NCBI GenBank assembly: GCA_964647585.1 | Contig: CAZYGG010000111.1 | Coordinates: 1-8,981, forward strand | From: CAJINA01 sp964647585 | GTDB taxonomy: Bacteria > Desulfobacterota > Desulfobacteria > Desulfobacterales > CAJINA01 | Direction: 5' to 3' | Length of the DNA stretch: 8,981 nt | Part shown: one piece after another, positions 1 to 6,958 of the stretch | Layout of the letters: each line of letters starts with the position of its first letter | Numbering within the stretch: the first letter of the stretch is position 1 | Notes under the pieces: model-generated | Database searches by the model: none | Told to the model about the DNA's origin: nothing | Seen by the model: only the letters and a program-made list of their open reading frames with translations | Position numbers and translations under genes: made by a program

Positions 1-96
1 AAATCCTAATTTAGAAACAGCCCCTATCCGCAGCGGTAATTTCAAAAACGGTGCCGGGGAATAATCCCGCTTTTGATTGCTTTGGTCGAACCGGGC

Positions 97-124
97 TTGC
101 ATAACGATGAAAATAATGTATAAT
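97..124 (+). promoter_or_regulatory. Sigma70-type promoter for the helicase gene
   Basis: A -35 element TTGCAT (97-102) is separated by 16 bases from a perfect TATAAT -10 hexamer (119-124). Transcription would be expected to begin near 131. That would give an untranslated leader of about 205 nt before the helicase ATG at 337. It is the best-matched housekeeping promoter visible in the window. The start site is inferred, not seen. Confidence 0.65.
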
Positions 125-304
125 CGATAGGTTAAACAGAAAGGGATTGATTCGGGGAACGCATACAGACCATTTCTAAGCCCGGCTGATCCCGTTGATA
201 ACTTTGCGCCAAAACGGATAAGTGTATAACTAATTGAATATGTTTATACTTTATAACAATTTGATTATGCCCGGTGTGGGCGAATGCGGCGCAGTATTCC
301 GGAC

Positions 305-322
305 CGCGGGCGTTTGCCCGCG
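305..322 (+). promoter_or_regulatory. GC-rich hairpin beside the helicase ribosome binding site
   Basis: A perfect 7-bp stem (CGCGGGC pairing with GCCCGCG) closes a GTTT loop. Its right arm ends five bases before the AGGA Shine-Dalgarno sequence at 328-331, which itself lies five bases before the ATG. The stem does not cover the Shine-Dalgarno sequence directly, but it could limit ribosome access or stabilise the 5' end of the message. The regulatory role is inference. Confidence 0.4.
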
Positions 323-336
323 CCAACAGGAAACAC

Positions 337-2088
337 ATGGCATTATTCAAAAGCTTCAATCTTTTTAAAAGGAACGGTAAAACTATCGAAAACCAATCCC
401 AGACACCTCCTGACGGGGTGGACAAACCAAAATTTCTGACCCAGACACGCTTTGATTCATTCAATCTGCCGGAACCCCTGCTGGAAGGCCTTAGTGCCGC
501 CGGGTTTGTACAGTGCAGCCCCATCCAGGCCCAGAGCCTGCCCATATCCCTGGCGGGTCAGGATGTGGCCGGACAGGCCCAGACCGGCACCGGCAAAACC
601 GCGGCGTTTCTCGTTACCGTTTTTTCTCGACTGATGGGCATGGAGGACCGCAAACCCGGTGTCCCGGCGGCGCTTATGGTTGCCCCCACCCGGGAACTGG
701 CCCAGCAGATATACGACGAGGCCCGCCTGATTGGCAAAAACACCGGTCTCAAGATGGTCCAGGTAGTGGGGGGGGTCGATTACGTCAAGCAAGCCGACCA
801 GCTCCGCAAGGGCGTCGATATTGTCATCTGTACCCCCGGTAGAATTATTGACTATCTGAAACAGGGCATTTTTAAAACCGGTGGTGTTAAAATCGTGGTT
901 ATAGACGAAGCCGATCGCCTGCTGGACCTGGGGTTCGAAAAGGACATGCGGTTTCTACTCAGAAAGATGCCCAAGTACGACCAGCGGCAGTCCATGCTCT
1001 TTTCGGCAACGCTGTCTCACCGGGTGATGGAACTGACCTATGAATACATGAATCTTCCGGAGTTTATCTCGATCACCCCGGAAGAGATCGCCGTTAAAAA
1101 CATAGAGCAGGAGCTTTTCCACGTCGGTAAAGATGAAAAGCTTTCCCTTCTGCTGGGGCTTTTAAAGCGTGAAGAATGGGGGCGGATGCTCATCTTTGTG
1201 AACACCAAGGCGGGTGTGGAATGGCTGACCCAGAAACTCAAAGGCAACGGATGGCCGGCGGAAGGCATTACCGGTGATTTGCCCCAGAAGAAAAGATTCC
1301 GGCTGATGGACCAGTATAAAAAAGGCCAATTGAAAATCCTGATAGCAACGGATGTGGCCTCCCGCGGGATTCATGTCGAAGATATCACCCATGTGATTAA
1401 TTTTGACCTGCCCCAGGATCCGGAAAATTACGTTCACAGAATTGGGCGGACCGCCCGGGCCGGTAAAAAAGGCCGGGCCCTGTCTCTGGCCTGTGAACGT
1501 TATGTCTTTCACCTCAAACCCCTGGAAGACCTGCTGGAGTACCAGATACCGGTGGTCTGGCCGGAAGATAGCTGGTTTGGCGAGGATGTCGCCGGCCCGG
1601 TAGCGGCAGACCGCAGGTCCAAAAGAGGGCCCCGGACGTCCCGGCCCAAGCAGGCCCGGGGCAGAGCCCCCAGAAAGTCATCTCCCGGCCGCCGGCGACA
1701 TGACGCGGGGATGCCGCAACGTCCGAAAGGCTATTTCCCAGGAACTTTTTTCGGTTTTAAACCCAAAACGAAGACTGCCGCAAAGCCGGTTGCCGAATCG
1801 GTTGTTGAAAAGGAAGCCAAGAGCCAGGGCGACAGCCCTGCGAAGAGTGAAAAGACTGCTCCGAAGCGTCGCCGGCCCTACCGCCGGAATAGACGGCCGG
1901 CAGCCCGGAAGAAAGCTGCGCCCGGAAAGACGGCCCCTAAAAAGGAACCCGCCGGTAAAAAAGCGCCTAAAAAGGCGCCCGCCCGAAAAACCGCACCCCG
2001 TAAAGCCGCGCCTAAAAAAGCGGCTTCTCGGAAAAGAACCCCGCGGAAAAGAGCCCCGCAGAAAAAGGCCCCGGAAAAAGAGTCCTGA
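337..2088 (+). CDS. rhlB: DEAD-box ATP-dependent RNA helicase, RhlB type, with long basic tail
   Basis: This 583-residue protein is an ATP-dependent RNA-unwinding enzyme, probably acting in RNA decay or ribosome and RNA remodelling in the cytoplasm. The helicase motifs are all present and in order: Q motif around 39-64 (CSPIQ), Walker A AQTGTGKT at 81-88, PTREL at 117-121, TPGR at 166-169, DEAD at 190-193, SAT at 223-225, IFVNT near 286-290, ATDVASRGIH at 337-346 and HRIGRTARAG at 367-376. Stretches such as DVAGQAQTGTGKT, the LFSATLS region and TGDLPQKKR resemble E. coli RhlB as I recall it. Residues from about 420 to the end form a low-complexity tail rich in Lys, Arg, Pro and Ala, with PKKAP/PRKAAP-like repeats. 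RhlB of E. coli is about 420 residues, so this tail is an extension. I chose the ATG at 337 because AGGA lies five bases upstream; the frame also opens at a GTG at 274, which lacks a comparable site. The gene stands alone, convergent with phoU. Confidence 0.93.
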   Translation: MALFKSFNLFKRNGKTIENQSQTPPDGVDKPKFLTQTRFDSFNLPEPLLEGLSAAGFVQCSPIQAQSLPISLAGQDVAGQAQTGTGKTAAFLVTVFSRLMGMEDRKPGVPAALMVAPTRELAQQIYDEARLIGKNTGLKMVQVVGGVDYVKQADQLRKGVDIVICTPGRIIDYLKQGIFKTGGVKIVVIDEADRLLDLGFEKDMRFLLRKMPKYDQRQSMLFSATLSHRVMELTYEYMNLPEFISITPEEIAVKNIEQELFHVGKDEKLSLLLGLLKREEWGRMLIFVNTKAGVEWLTQKLKGNGWPAEGITGDLPQKKRFRLMDQYKKGQLKILIATDVASRGIHVEDITHVINFDLPQDPENYVHRIGRTARAGKKGRALSLACERYVFHLKPLEDLLEYQIPVVWPEDSWFGEDVAGPVAADRRSKRGPRTSRPKQARGRAPRKSSPGRRRHDAGMPQRPKGYFPGTFFGFKPKTKTAAKPVAESVVEKEAKSQGDSPAKSEKTAPKRRRPYRRNRRPAARKKAAPGKTAPKKEPAGKKAPKKAPARKTAPRKAAPKKAASRKRTPRKRAPQKKAPEKES

Positions 2089-2152
2089 AGTCTCTCTTCA
2101 GCCGCGGCAGACGAACTTATCATTTTCAATTTATAAAAATGGTCCCCATCAG

Positions 2153-2221
2153 TCACTCCGGCGAAAGCCGGAGTTTATGGGTATCGTATGAAAACTGGAT
2201 CCCGGCTTCCGCCGGGATGAC
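2153..2221. repeat. Twin-hairpin inverted repeat (REP/MITE-like)
   Basis: Two hairpins stand back to back: an 8-bp stem with a GAAA loop (2155-2174, ACTCCGGC with GCCGGAGT) and an 8-bp stem with a TTCC loop (2199-2218, ATCCCGGC with GCCGGGAT). Each arm is also close to the reverse complement of the other: both outer ends read GTCA followed by CCGGCG when each is read inward. The whole element is therefore a larger imperfect palindrome of about 69 bases. It resembles a widespread bacterial intergenic repeat whose arms read like GTCATTCCCGCGAAAGCGGGAAT, though that comparison is from memory. It may stop or protect the helicase transcript. Confidence 0.75.
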
Positions 2222-2324
2222 AACCGTGATTGGTTCGGGGATCTTCAGGGTAGCAAATAGAAGCTATCTCAACAAAGGGTTTTACCTTCAGCCTAAACAC
2301 CTACAGCGCTTTTAAGTACCCAAA

Positions 2325-2504
2325 AAATCCGAAATCCGGAATGTTCTCAAGGCGAACGCCGCAATATCGAAATTCGAAACAATAAGGCAAATCACAATGA
2401 CCGAAAAAATCAAACAAGACCTATCATTACAATAGGCACGCACCTGTTTCTGTCATTTGGTCATTTGAATTTTGAATTTGTTTCGAATTTCGTATTTCGG
2501 ATTT
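2325..2504. repeat. Large imperfect inverted repeat, about 180 bp
   Basis: The outer ends are an 11-base perfect inverted pair (AAATCCGAAAT at 2325-2335 and its complement at 2494-2504). Further in, a 15-base perfect pair lies at 2368-2382 and 2478-2492 (CGAAATTCGAAACAA and its complement). A third, weaker pair around 2396-2405 and 2456-2465 (AATGACCGAA against TTTGGTCATT) differs at one position. Only one base separates the two perfect blocks in the right arm, whereas 32 bases separate them in the left arm, so the left arm appears to carry an insertion of about 31 bases. No transposase is encoded. The structure suggests a non-autonomous mobile or REP-like element. Confidence 0.7.
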
Positions 2505-2568
2505 AGTTGCCCCATGAATCCATGCTGGAGTTGTGGATATTTACTTACCTTATTTGCGGGACACAACA

Positions 2569-3225
2569 CTAGTAGTTGCCGTGGCGTACGATCTCACCTT
2601 CCACCAGGTAAATGACCTCTTCGGCAATGTTGGTGGCATGGTCGGCAATCCGTTCAAGGTGACGTGATATCAGGTATAGATTGATCAGGGAGCCGGCTTT
2701 GTCGGGGGTTTTCTGCGTCTCCTGCTTGATGAGGTCATAGGCTGTCGCGTGCAGGTCGTCCACGTCGTCATCCAGGGTGACCACCTTGAAAGCAATGTCC
2801 ACATCCAGATTGACCAGGGCGTCCAGGCTTTTTTTCAGCATGTCTTCCACGATTTCCGCCATGGGCCCATAATCAAAGCGAAAGCCATCATCCTGTTTTC
2901 CGGTGATATTGGCCACCCGCTCGGCAATGTTGACCGCTTCATCCGCAATCCGTTCCAGGTCGTTGTTGATTTTGATTACCGCGACTAAAAACCGTAGATC
3001 CACGGCCACCGGCTGGTAGAGGGCCAGGATTTTCAGGCACTCCTCTTCCACCTCCACTTCTTTTTCATCAATCTCGTAATCGGATTGGATGACGGTTTCC
3101 GCGATTTGCATATCACCGTCTTCAATGGCCTGGATAGCCAGGCGCATCCGCTCTTCTACCATGGCGCCCAGTGAAAGAATGAGCTTCTTTATTTTTTCCA
3201 GTTCTTTTTGAAAGAATAATGTCAT
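2569..3225 (-). CDS. phoU: Phosphate signalling regulator PhoU
   Basis: PhoU is a cytoplasmic all-helical protein that links the Pst transporter to the PhoR sensor kinase and restrains Pho-regulon expression when phosphate is plentiful. The 218-residue product shows the two characteristic metal-binding helical repeats: NDLERIADEAVNIAE at 88-102 and RHLERIADHATNIAE at 188-202. The N-terminus also fits the family, and the length is normal. I chose the ATG at 3223-3225 because AGGAG lies about seven bases upstream. The longer frame reaching 3291 begins with an unrelated sequence and has no good binding site. It is the last gene of the pst cluster, 126 bases after pstB. That gap is wider than those between pstC, pstA and pstB and contains a poor promoter-like sequence, so phoU may be partly expressed on its own. 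Confidence 0.95.
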   Translation of the reverse strand: MTLFFQKELEKIKKLILSLGAMVEERMRLAIQAIEDGDMQIAETVIQSDYEIDEKEVEVEEECLKILALYQPVAVDLRFLVAVIKINNDLERIADEAVNIAERVANITGKQDDGFRFDYGPMAEIVEDMLKKSLDALVNLDVDIAFKVVTLDDDVDDLHATAYDLIKQETQKTPDKAGSLINLYLISRHLERIADHATNIAEEVIYLVEGEIVRHGNY

Positions 3226-3351
3226 TTGCAACTCCTGATTTCTGGAAGCACTTACGAAAAGACAATACCACATTCGGGTATGCATACACAACCGGCGGTC
3301 TTCTTGCCCGGAGGCTGTATCTGCCTCAGACTTTGGCTAACGCAAGCCGGC

Positions 3352-4113
3352 CTAGCCGAATCGGCCCGTGATGTAATCTTCCGTCTGTTTTAATCTCGGT
3401 CGGGTAAACAAGGTGTTGGTTTCATCAACTTCTATCAGTTTGCCAATATAGAAAAAGGCGGTGATATCCGATACCCGGGCAGCCTGCTGCATGTTGTGGG
3501 TAACGATAATTATCGTATAGCGCTCTTTTAGCTGGTGGATCAGTTCTTCGATTTTCTGTGTTGCGATGGGATCGAGGGCCGAGGCCGGTTCGTCCATCAG
3601 GACGATTTCGGGCTCAACTGCCAGCGCCCGGGCTATGCAGAGCCGCTGCTGCTGCCCTCCGGACAACCCTAGGGCTGATTCATGCAGACGGTCCTTGACT
3701 TCATCCCAGATGGCCGCCTGACGAAGGCTTTTCTCCACCTTTTCGGCTATAAACCCTTTATTTTGGATGCTGTTGACCCGCAGGCCGTAGGCGATATTTT
3801 CGAAGATGGTCTTGGGGAAAGGGTTCGGTTTCTGGAAAACCATCCCCACCCGTCTCCTGAGCTGAACCACATCGAGCGAGGGTGAATAGATATCCTCGCC
3901 TTCGAGCGTGACGCTGCCTGCGACCCGGCTGATGGGTATCAGATCGTTCATCCGGTTCAGGCACCTCAAAAAGGTGCTTTTACCGCAGCCCGACGGGCCG
4001 ATTAAGGCGGTTACCTCATTTTCTCGAAAGTTAAGGCTCACATCATGGAGAGCCTGGAAATTTCCGTAGAAAAAATCCAGGTGTTCAGAGCTCATTTTTA
4101 CGTGGTTTTCCAT
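3352..4113 (-). CDS. pstB: Phosphate ABC transporter ATP-binding protein PstB
   Basis: PstB is the ATPase of the high-affinity phosphate importer, acting as a dimer on the cytoplasmic face of PstC and PstA. In the 253-residue sequence the nucleotide-binding elements are intact: Walker A GPSGCGKST at 39-47, Q-loop VFQKPNPFP at 92-100, ABC signature LSGGQQQR at 150-157, Walker B VLMDEP at 171-176 and the switch histidine in THN at 205-207. The KPNPFP stretch after the Q-loop glutamine is characteristic of PstB among ABC ATPases. Length matches the family (E. coli about 257). The ATG at 4113 has GAGGA upstream at suitable spacing. A second ATG six codons further in is possible but less favoured. 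The gene follows pstA after 24 bases, consistent with one message. Confidence 0.97.
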   Translation of the reverse strand: MENHVKMSSEHLDFFYGNFQALHDVSLNFRENEVTALIGPSGCGKSTFLRCLNRMNDLIPISRVAGSVTLEGEDIYSPSLDVVQLRRRVGMVFQKPNPFPKTIFENIAYGLRVNSIQNKGFIAEKVEKSLRQAAIWDEVKDRLHESALGLSGGQQQRLCIARALAVEPEIVLMDEPASALDPIATQKIEELIHQLKERYTIIIVTHNMQQAARVSDITAFFYIGKLIEVDETNTLFTRPRLKQTEDYITGRFG

Positions 4114-4137
4114 GTATTCCTCATCGAATCATTTTGA

Positions 4138-5013
4138 CTACTTTAGACGTCGTCTCAGCCTGGAACGATAAATTATAGCCATCAGGTTGATGCCCAGTAC
4201 CAGAGCGATCAGAACAATGGCCGTACCGTATTGCAGGTGCCGGGTCTGTTCAATTTGTGTTCCCGCGGTGGCCAGGACGTAAATGTGATACGGCAGGGCC
4301 ATGACCTCGTCGAATATGGAGGTCGGCATGCTGGGGGTAAAGAAAACGGCACCGGTAAACATGATCGGCGCGGTTTCCCCGGCCGCCCGGCTGACGCCCA
4401 GAATCGCCCCGGTCAGAATCCCCGGCAGGGCTGCCGGCAGGACCACCCGGTAGATGGTCTGCCATTTGGTGGCCCCCAGGCCGAGCGAGGCTTCCCGGTA
4501 AGTGTCAGGGACCGATTTCAGGGCTTCTTCCGTCGACCCGATGATCACCGGCAGCGACATGGCGCCCAGGGTCAATGCTCCCGAGAGGATGCTGACGCCG
4601 AATTTCAACATGACCACGAAAAACGCCAGGCCGAAAAGTCCAAAAACGACTGACGGGACCCCGGCCAGATTGTTAATGCACAGCCGGATGAAGCGCACCA
4701 CTTTTCCCGATCGGGCGTATTCATTCAGATAAACGGCTGAAGCAACGCCGATCGGCAGAGCCACGATGATGCCACCGACACCCAGGCACAGGGTCCCGAT
4801 GATGCAGGGCAGGATGCCGCCCTTGGTCATGGAATCTATGGGGGGCTGGGTCAGGAATTCCCAACTGATCGCACGCCAGCCGTTTTTAACCATGAAAAAA
4901 ACGATGATGAAAAGGGCGATGCCGTTGATAACCGCGGCCCCGCGAAACACGAGAAAAAAGAGGGTCTGGACAAGGTTGCGGCGCACAAGATTTTTGGGTA
5001 CTTTTGTAGACAT
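4138..5013 (-). CDS. pstA: Phosphate ABC transporter permease PstA
   Basis: PstA is one of two inner-membrane channel subunits of the Pst importer. The 291-residue protein has a hydrophobic segment near 26-42, then further membrane segments around 68-95, 117-138, 142-160, 196-220 and 264-281. This agrees with the usual six-helix permease. The cytoplasmic coupling loop that docks on PstB (EAA motif) is clear at 173-198: REASLGLGATKWQ followed by a VVLPAALPGI stretch. The SRAAGETAPIMFTGA block at 208-222 is typical of PstA. The ATG at 5011-5013 is preceded by AGGA at very short spacing (two bases before ATG), so translation may depend partly on the upstream pstC. The intergenic gap to pstC is 55 bases. 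Confidence 0.95.
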   Translation of the reverse strand: MSTKVPKNLVRRNLVQTLFFLVFRGAAVINGIALFIIVFFMVKNGWRAISWEFLTQPPIDSMTKGGILPCIIGTLCLGVGGIIVALPIGVASAVYLNEYARSGKVVRFIRLCINNLAGVPSVVFGLFGLAFFVVMLKFGVSILSGALTLGAMSLPVIIGSTEEALKSVPDTYREASLGLGATKWQTIYRVVLPAALPGILTGAILGVSRAAGETAPIMFTGAVFFTPSMPTSIFDEVMALPYHIYVLATAGTQIEQTRHLQYGTAIVLIALVLGINLMAIIYRSRLRRRLK

Positions 5014-5068
5014 TTTCCTGATTCTGCTAAGGTGCCTTCAAGGGCGGATCAAAATCCGATCTCCGGGA

Positions 5069-5968
5069 TTACAGGGACGCCTCACCGACCTGGCGGTATT
5101 TGTGGGCGATATAATCCGCGACAATATTGAAAATCATAGTGAAAACGAAAAGAACGATGCCCGTTGCGAACAGCGCGTAATAATGGTCACCACCAACCGG
5201 GGCCTCGGCCATTTCGGACGCGATACTGGCCGGCATGGGTCGCACCGGATCGAAGATTGACTCCGGGGCCATCGCCGCGCCCCCGGCCACCATTAACACC
5301 ACCATCGTTTCTCCCACAGCCCGGCTCATACCCAGGATAACCGCGGTGCTGATACCGGAAATGGAGGCTGGCAGGACCACCCGATAGATTGTTTCCAGCT
5401 GCGTGGCACCCAGGGCCAGGGAGGCTTCCCGCAGGGCGTTGGGGACGCTGTGGATCGCATCTTCGGAAATGCTGCAAATAGTAGGAATGGACATGAACGC
5501 CAGCATCAGCCCGGCATTGAAAAGATTCAGCCCGGTGGGGATGCCGAACACTTCCTGCAGGAAAGGCGCCACCAGAACCATCCCGAAAAAACCGATAACC
5601 ACTGAAGGCAGTGCTGCCAGGAGTTCCACCATCGGTTTTACAATTTCCGCCAATCTATCAGACGCAATTTCCGCGAGATAGACGGCGGTCATGATACCCA
5701 GGGGTACGCTGATGGCGGCAGCCAGCAGGGTGACCAGAATGGACGCAAGAATCAGCGGGAAAATGCCGAAATCCGGAGGTTCGGACGTCGGGTACCAATA
5801 ATCCCCGAAAATGAAGTCTTTGACCGATACGGTTTCAAAAATAGGCAAACCCTCTTTGAAAAGAAAGAGCATAATCAAGAAAAGAACGGTAATCGACGCG
5901 GAGGCAACCGTGAAAAACGACGCATGCATCACCTTCTCGATGAACAGTCTTTTGGAGGTACCGGTCAT
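5069..5968 (-). CDS. pstC: Phosphate ABC transporter permease PstC
   Basis: PstC is the partner permease of PstA in the inner membrane. The 299-residue product has a first membrane helix at about 18-38, an exported segment with a YWYPTSEPPDFG stretch at 57-68, then helices near 69-100, 113-135, 150-170, 200-230 and 265-285. The EAA loop for PstB lies at 180-205 (REASLALGATQLE then a VVLPASISGI stretch), and SRAVGETMVV at 215-224 is characteristic. I place the start at the ATG at 5966-5968 because AGGGA lies five bases upstream. The same frame can be extended eight codons to a TTG at 5992, which has no visible binding site. The gene follows pstS after 148 bases containing a strong hairpin, so it is probably co-transcribed with reduced read-through. 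Confidence 0.95.
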   Translation of the reverse strand: MTGTSKRLFIEKVMHASFFTVASASITVLFLIMLFLFKEGLPIFETVSVKDFIFGDYWYPTSEPPDFGIFPLILASILVTLLAAAISVPLGIMTAVYLAEIASDRLAEIVKPMVELLAALPSVVIGFFGMVLVAPFLQEVFGIPTGLNLFNAGLMLAFMSIPTICSISEDAIHSVPNALREASLALGATQLETIYRVVLPASISGISTAVILGMSRAVGETMVVLMVAGGAAMAPESIFDPVRPMPASIASEMAEAPVGGDHYYALFATGIVLFVFTMIFNIVADYIAHKYRQVGEASL

Positions 5969-6066
5969 TTTGTTCCCTGTAAGTATGCACAAAGCTGCTT
6001 TATGACTTCATTCTACCGTCAGGGAGCAGCCATTTGGTTTAATTTGTCTGCGGCAGGTAAAATCCG

Positions 6067-6095
6067 GAGCATCCCCGGTATGCCCGGGGATGCTC
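6067..6095 (-). terminator. Hairpin between pstS and pstC (attenuator or mRNA stabiliser)
   Basis: A perfect 12-bp GC-rich stem (GAGCATCCCCGG with its complement) closes a 5-base loop 21 bases beyond the pstS stop codon. On the minus strand it is followed by CGGATTTTACC, which has only a short interrupted T-run. It is thus more likely a partial terminator, or a barrier to 3' exonucleases, than a full stop. In pst operons the binding protein is needed in excess over the membrane parts, and an intercistronic hairpin after pstS is a common way to achieve that. The function here is inferred. Confidence 0.7.
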
Positions 6096-6116
6096 TCAGG
6101 ATAAAACGGTGCCTTA

Positions 6117-6935
6117 TTAGTAAAGGCGTACGTAGCCACTGGCGGCTACGTGATTCTGGCCTTTTTTCGGGTTCAGTACGTAGTTGATAAAATCAATTGT
6201 GGTACCTGTGGGCCAACCGTTGGTGAACATGAAAAGCGGGCGACTGACCGGGAAGCTGCCGTCCAGGGTAGTTTTTTCGGAACCGACGATGCCATTAACC
6301 GAAAGGGTTTTGACGGTAGGGGTTACGTAGCCGATGCCAATGTAACCAATGGCGTGCTTGTTGTTGGCAACCGCCTGGACAATGGCGCCGTTGGAAGCCA
6401 TTACCTGGGCCCGTGGGGTCACCCGCTGTTTCTGCATCACTTTCTTTTCCCAAGTTTCGTAGGTGCCGGAAGAGGTGTCCCGGGAGCAGACCACAATCTT
6501 CAGGTCGGGGCCGCCGAGTTCCTTGAAATTCCTGATTTTACCCATGTAGATGTCCTTGAGCTGGGCAGTGCTGAGATTGGTCAGGTTGTTGCTCGGGTGG
6601 ACCACGGGAATGATGCTGTCGTAGGCTACGGCAAACGGTACCGGGAACACGCCTTTCTCGCCGGCCATCTTTACCTCTTTACCCTTGATGAAGCGCGAGG
6701 CGTTGGCGATGTCGGTGGAGTTGTCCAGCAGGGCCTTGATCCCGTTACTGGAGCCGCCGCCGGAAAGGGAAATCTTAACGTTCGGATTTTCTTGCATGTA
6801 AGCTTCGACACATTTCTGGGCAATGGGTAATATCGTAGTGGACCCCTTGATGACCAGATTCTCTGCGAACGCCAGTGAGGATGACAGGATAAAAGCTGCT
6901 GTGAGCATGATTGATAATGCTGTTCTGATTTTCAT
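6117..6935 (-). CDS. pstS: Periplasmic phosphate-binding protein PstS
   Basis: PstS captures inorganic phosphate in the periplasm and delivers it to PstC/PstA. The 272-residue precursor starts with a Sec-type signal peptide: positive MKIR, a hydrophobic core to about 20, and LAFA at 21-24 with cleavage expected before Glu25. Mature motifs that contact phosphate in this family are present: GSTT at 31-34, SGGGSSNGI at 58-66, the ANASR region at 77-81, and RDTSSGTYETW at 152-162. There is no lipobox, so it should be soluble. It is shorter than E. coli PstS (about 346) and resembles the compact PstS-like group common outside the enterobacteria. The ATG at 6933-6935 has an excellent GGAGGA upstream; a longer frame to 7034 would cross the predicted promoter. 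It ends with a double TAA TAA. It is the first gene of pstSCAB-phoU. Confidence 0.96.
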   Translation of the reverse strand: MKIRTALSIMLTAAFILSSSLAFAENLVIKGSTTILPIAQKCVEAYMQENPNVKISLSGGGSSNGIKALLDNSTDIANASRFIKGKEVKMAGEKGVFPVPFAVAYDSIIPVVHPSNNLTNLSTAQLKDIYMGKIRNFKELGGPDLKIVVCSRDTSSGTYETWEKKVMQKQRVTPRAQVMASNGAIVQAVANNKHAIGYIGIGYVTPTVKTLSVNGIVGSEKTTLDGSFPVSRPLFMFTNGWPTGTTIDFINYVLNPKKGQNHVAASGYVRLY

Positions 6936-6958
6936 TTTTTCCTCCGTAAAAGTTGTAG

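Larger units (their letters stand above)
1..336. other. Non-coding leader region upstream of the helicase gene
   Basis: I see no convincing gene here. Open frames crossing it on either strand lack a ribosome binding site and any recognisable protein motif. Near the left end, positions 55-69 can form a short 5-bp stem (CGGGG, with one G-U pair at its inner end) followed by CTTTT. This might be the weak terminator of a plus-strand gene lying outside the window. From about 97 onward the region carries the promoter and then a long, AT-rich untranslated leader that ends in a GC-rich hairpin just before the helicase start. A second AT-rich patch at about 243-260 contains -10-like words (TATACT, TATAAC) but no well-spaced -35 element. 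Confidence 0.6.
2089..2568. other. Gene-free interval between convergent helicase and phoU genes
   Basis: No reading frame here looks real. The interval holds two separate inverted-repeat elements, annotated individually, divided by about 100 bases of featureless sequence (2222-2322). I see no classical terminator (stem plus T-run) directly after either the helicase stop or the phoU stop. The hairpins of the first repeat, 67 bases beyond the helicase stop, may serve that purpose for the helicase transcript. Nothing comparable is seen beyond phoU except the right arm of the second repeat. Confidence 0.7.

Noticed and set aside
274..336. Upstream GTG start for the helicase, 21 codons longer
   Set aside because: It lacks a good Shine-Dalgarno sequence and its codons span the leader hairpin, whereas the ATG at 337 has AGGA at the right distance.
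132..545. Open reading frame of 137 codons on the minus strand across the helicase start
   Set aside because: It runs antisense to the promoter, leader and start of a well-supported helicase gene, has no ribosome binding site and no recognisable motif.
1700..2191. Arg/Pro-rich open frame on the plus strand inside the helicase tail
   Set aside because: It is the alternate frame of the low-complexity Lys/Arg/Pro/Ala segment. Such composition keeps other frames open; no binding site or domain supports it.
4231..5260. Several overlapping open frames on the plus strand opposite pstA and pstC
   Set aside because: All are shadows of the permease genes, with odd composition and no start signals.
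6150..6830. 226-codon open frame on the plus strand opposite pstS
   Set aside because: It is antisense to pstS, whose signal peptide, phosphate-binding motifs and binding site are all clear. The frame has no family resemblance.
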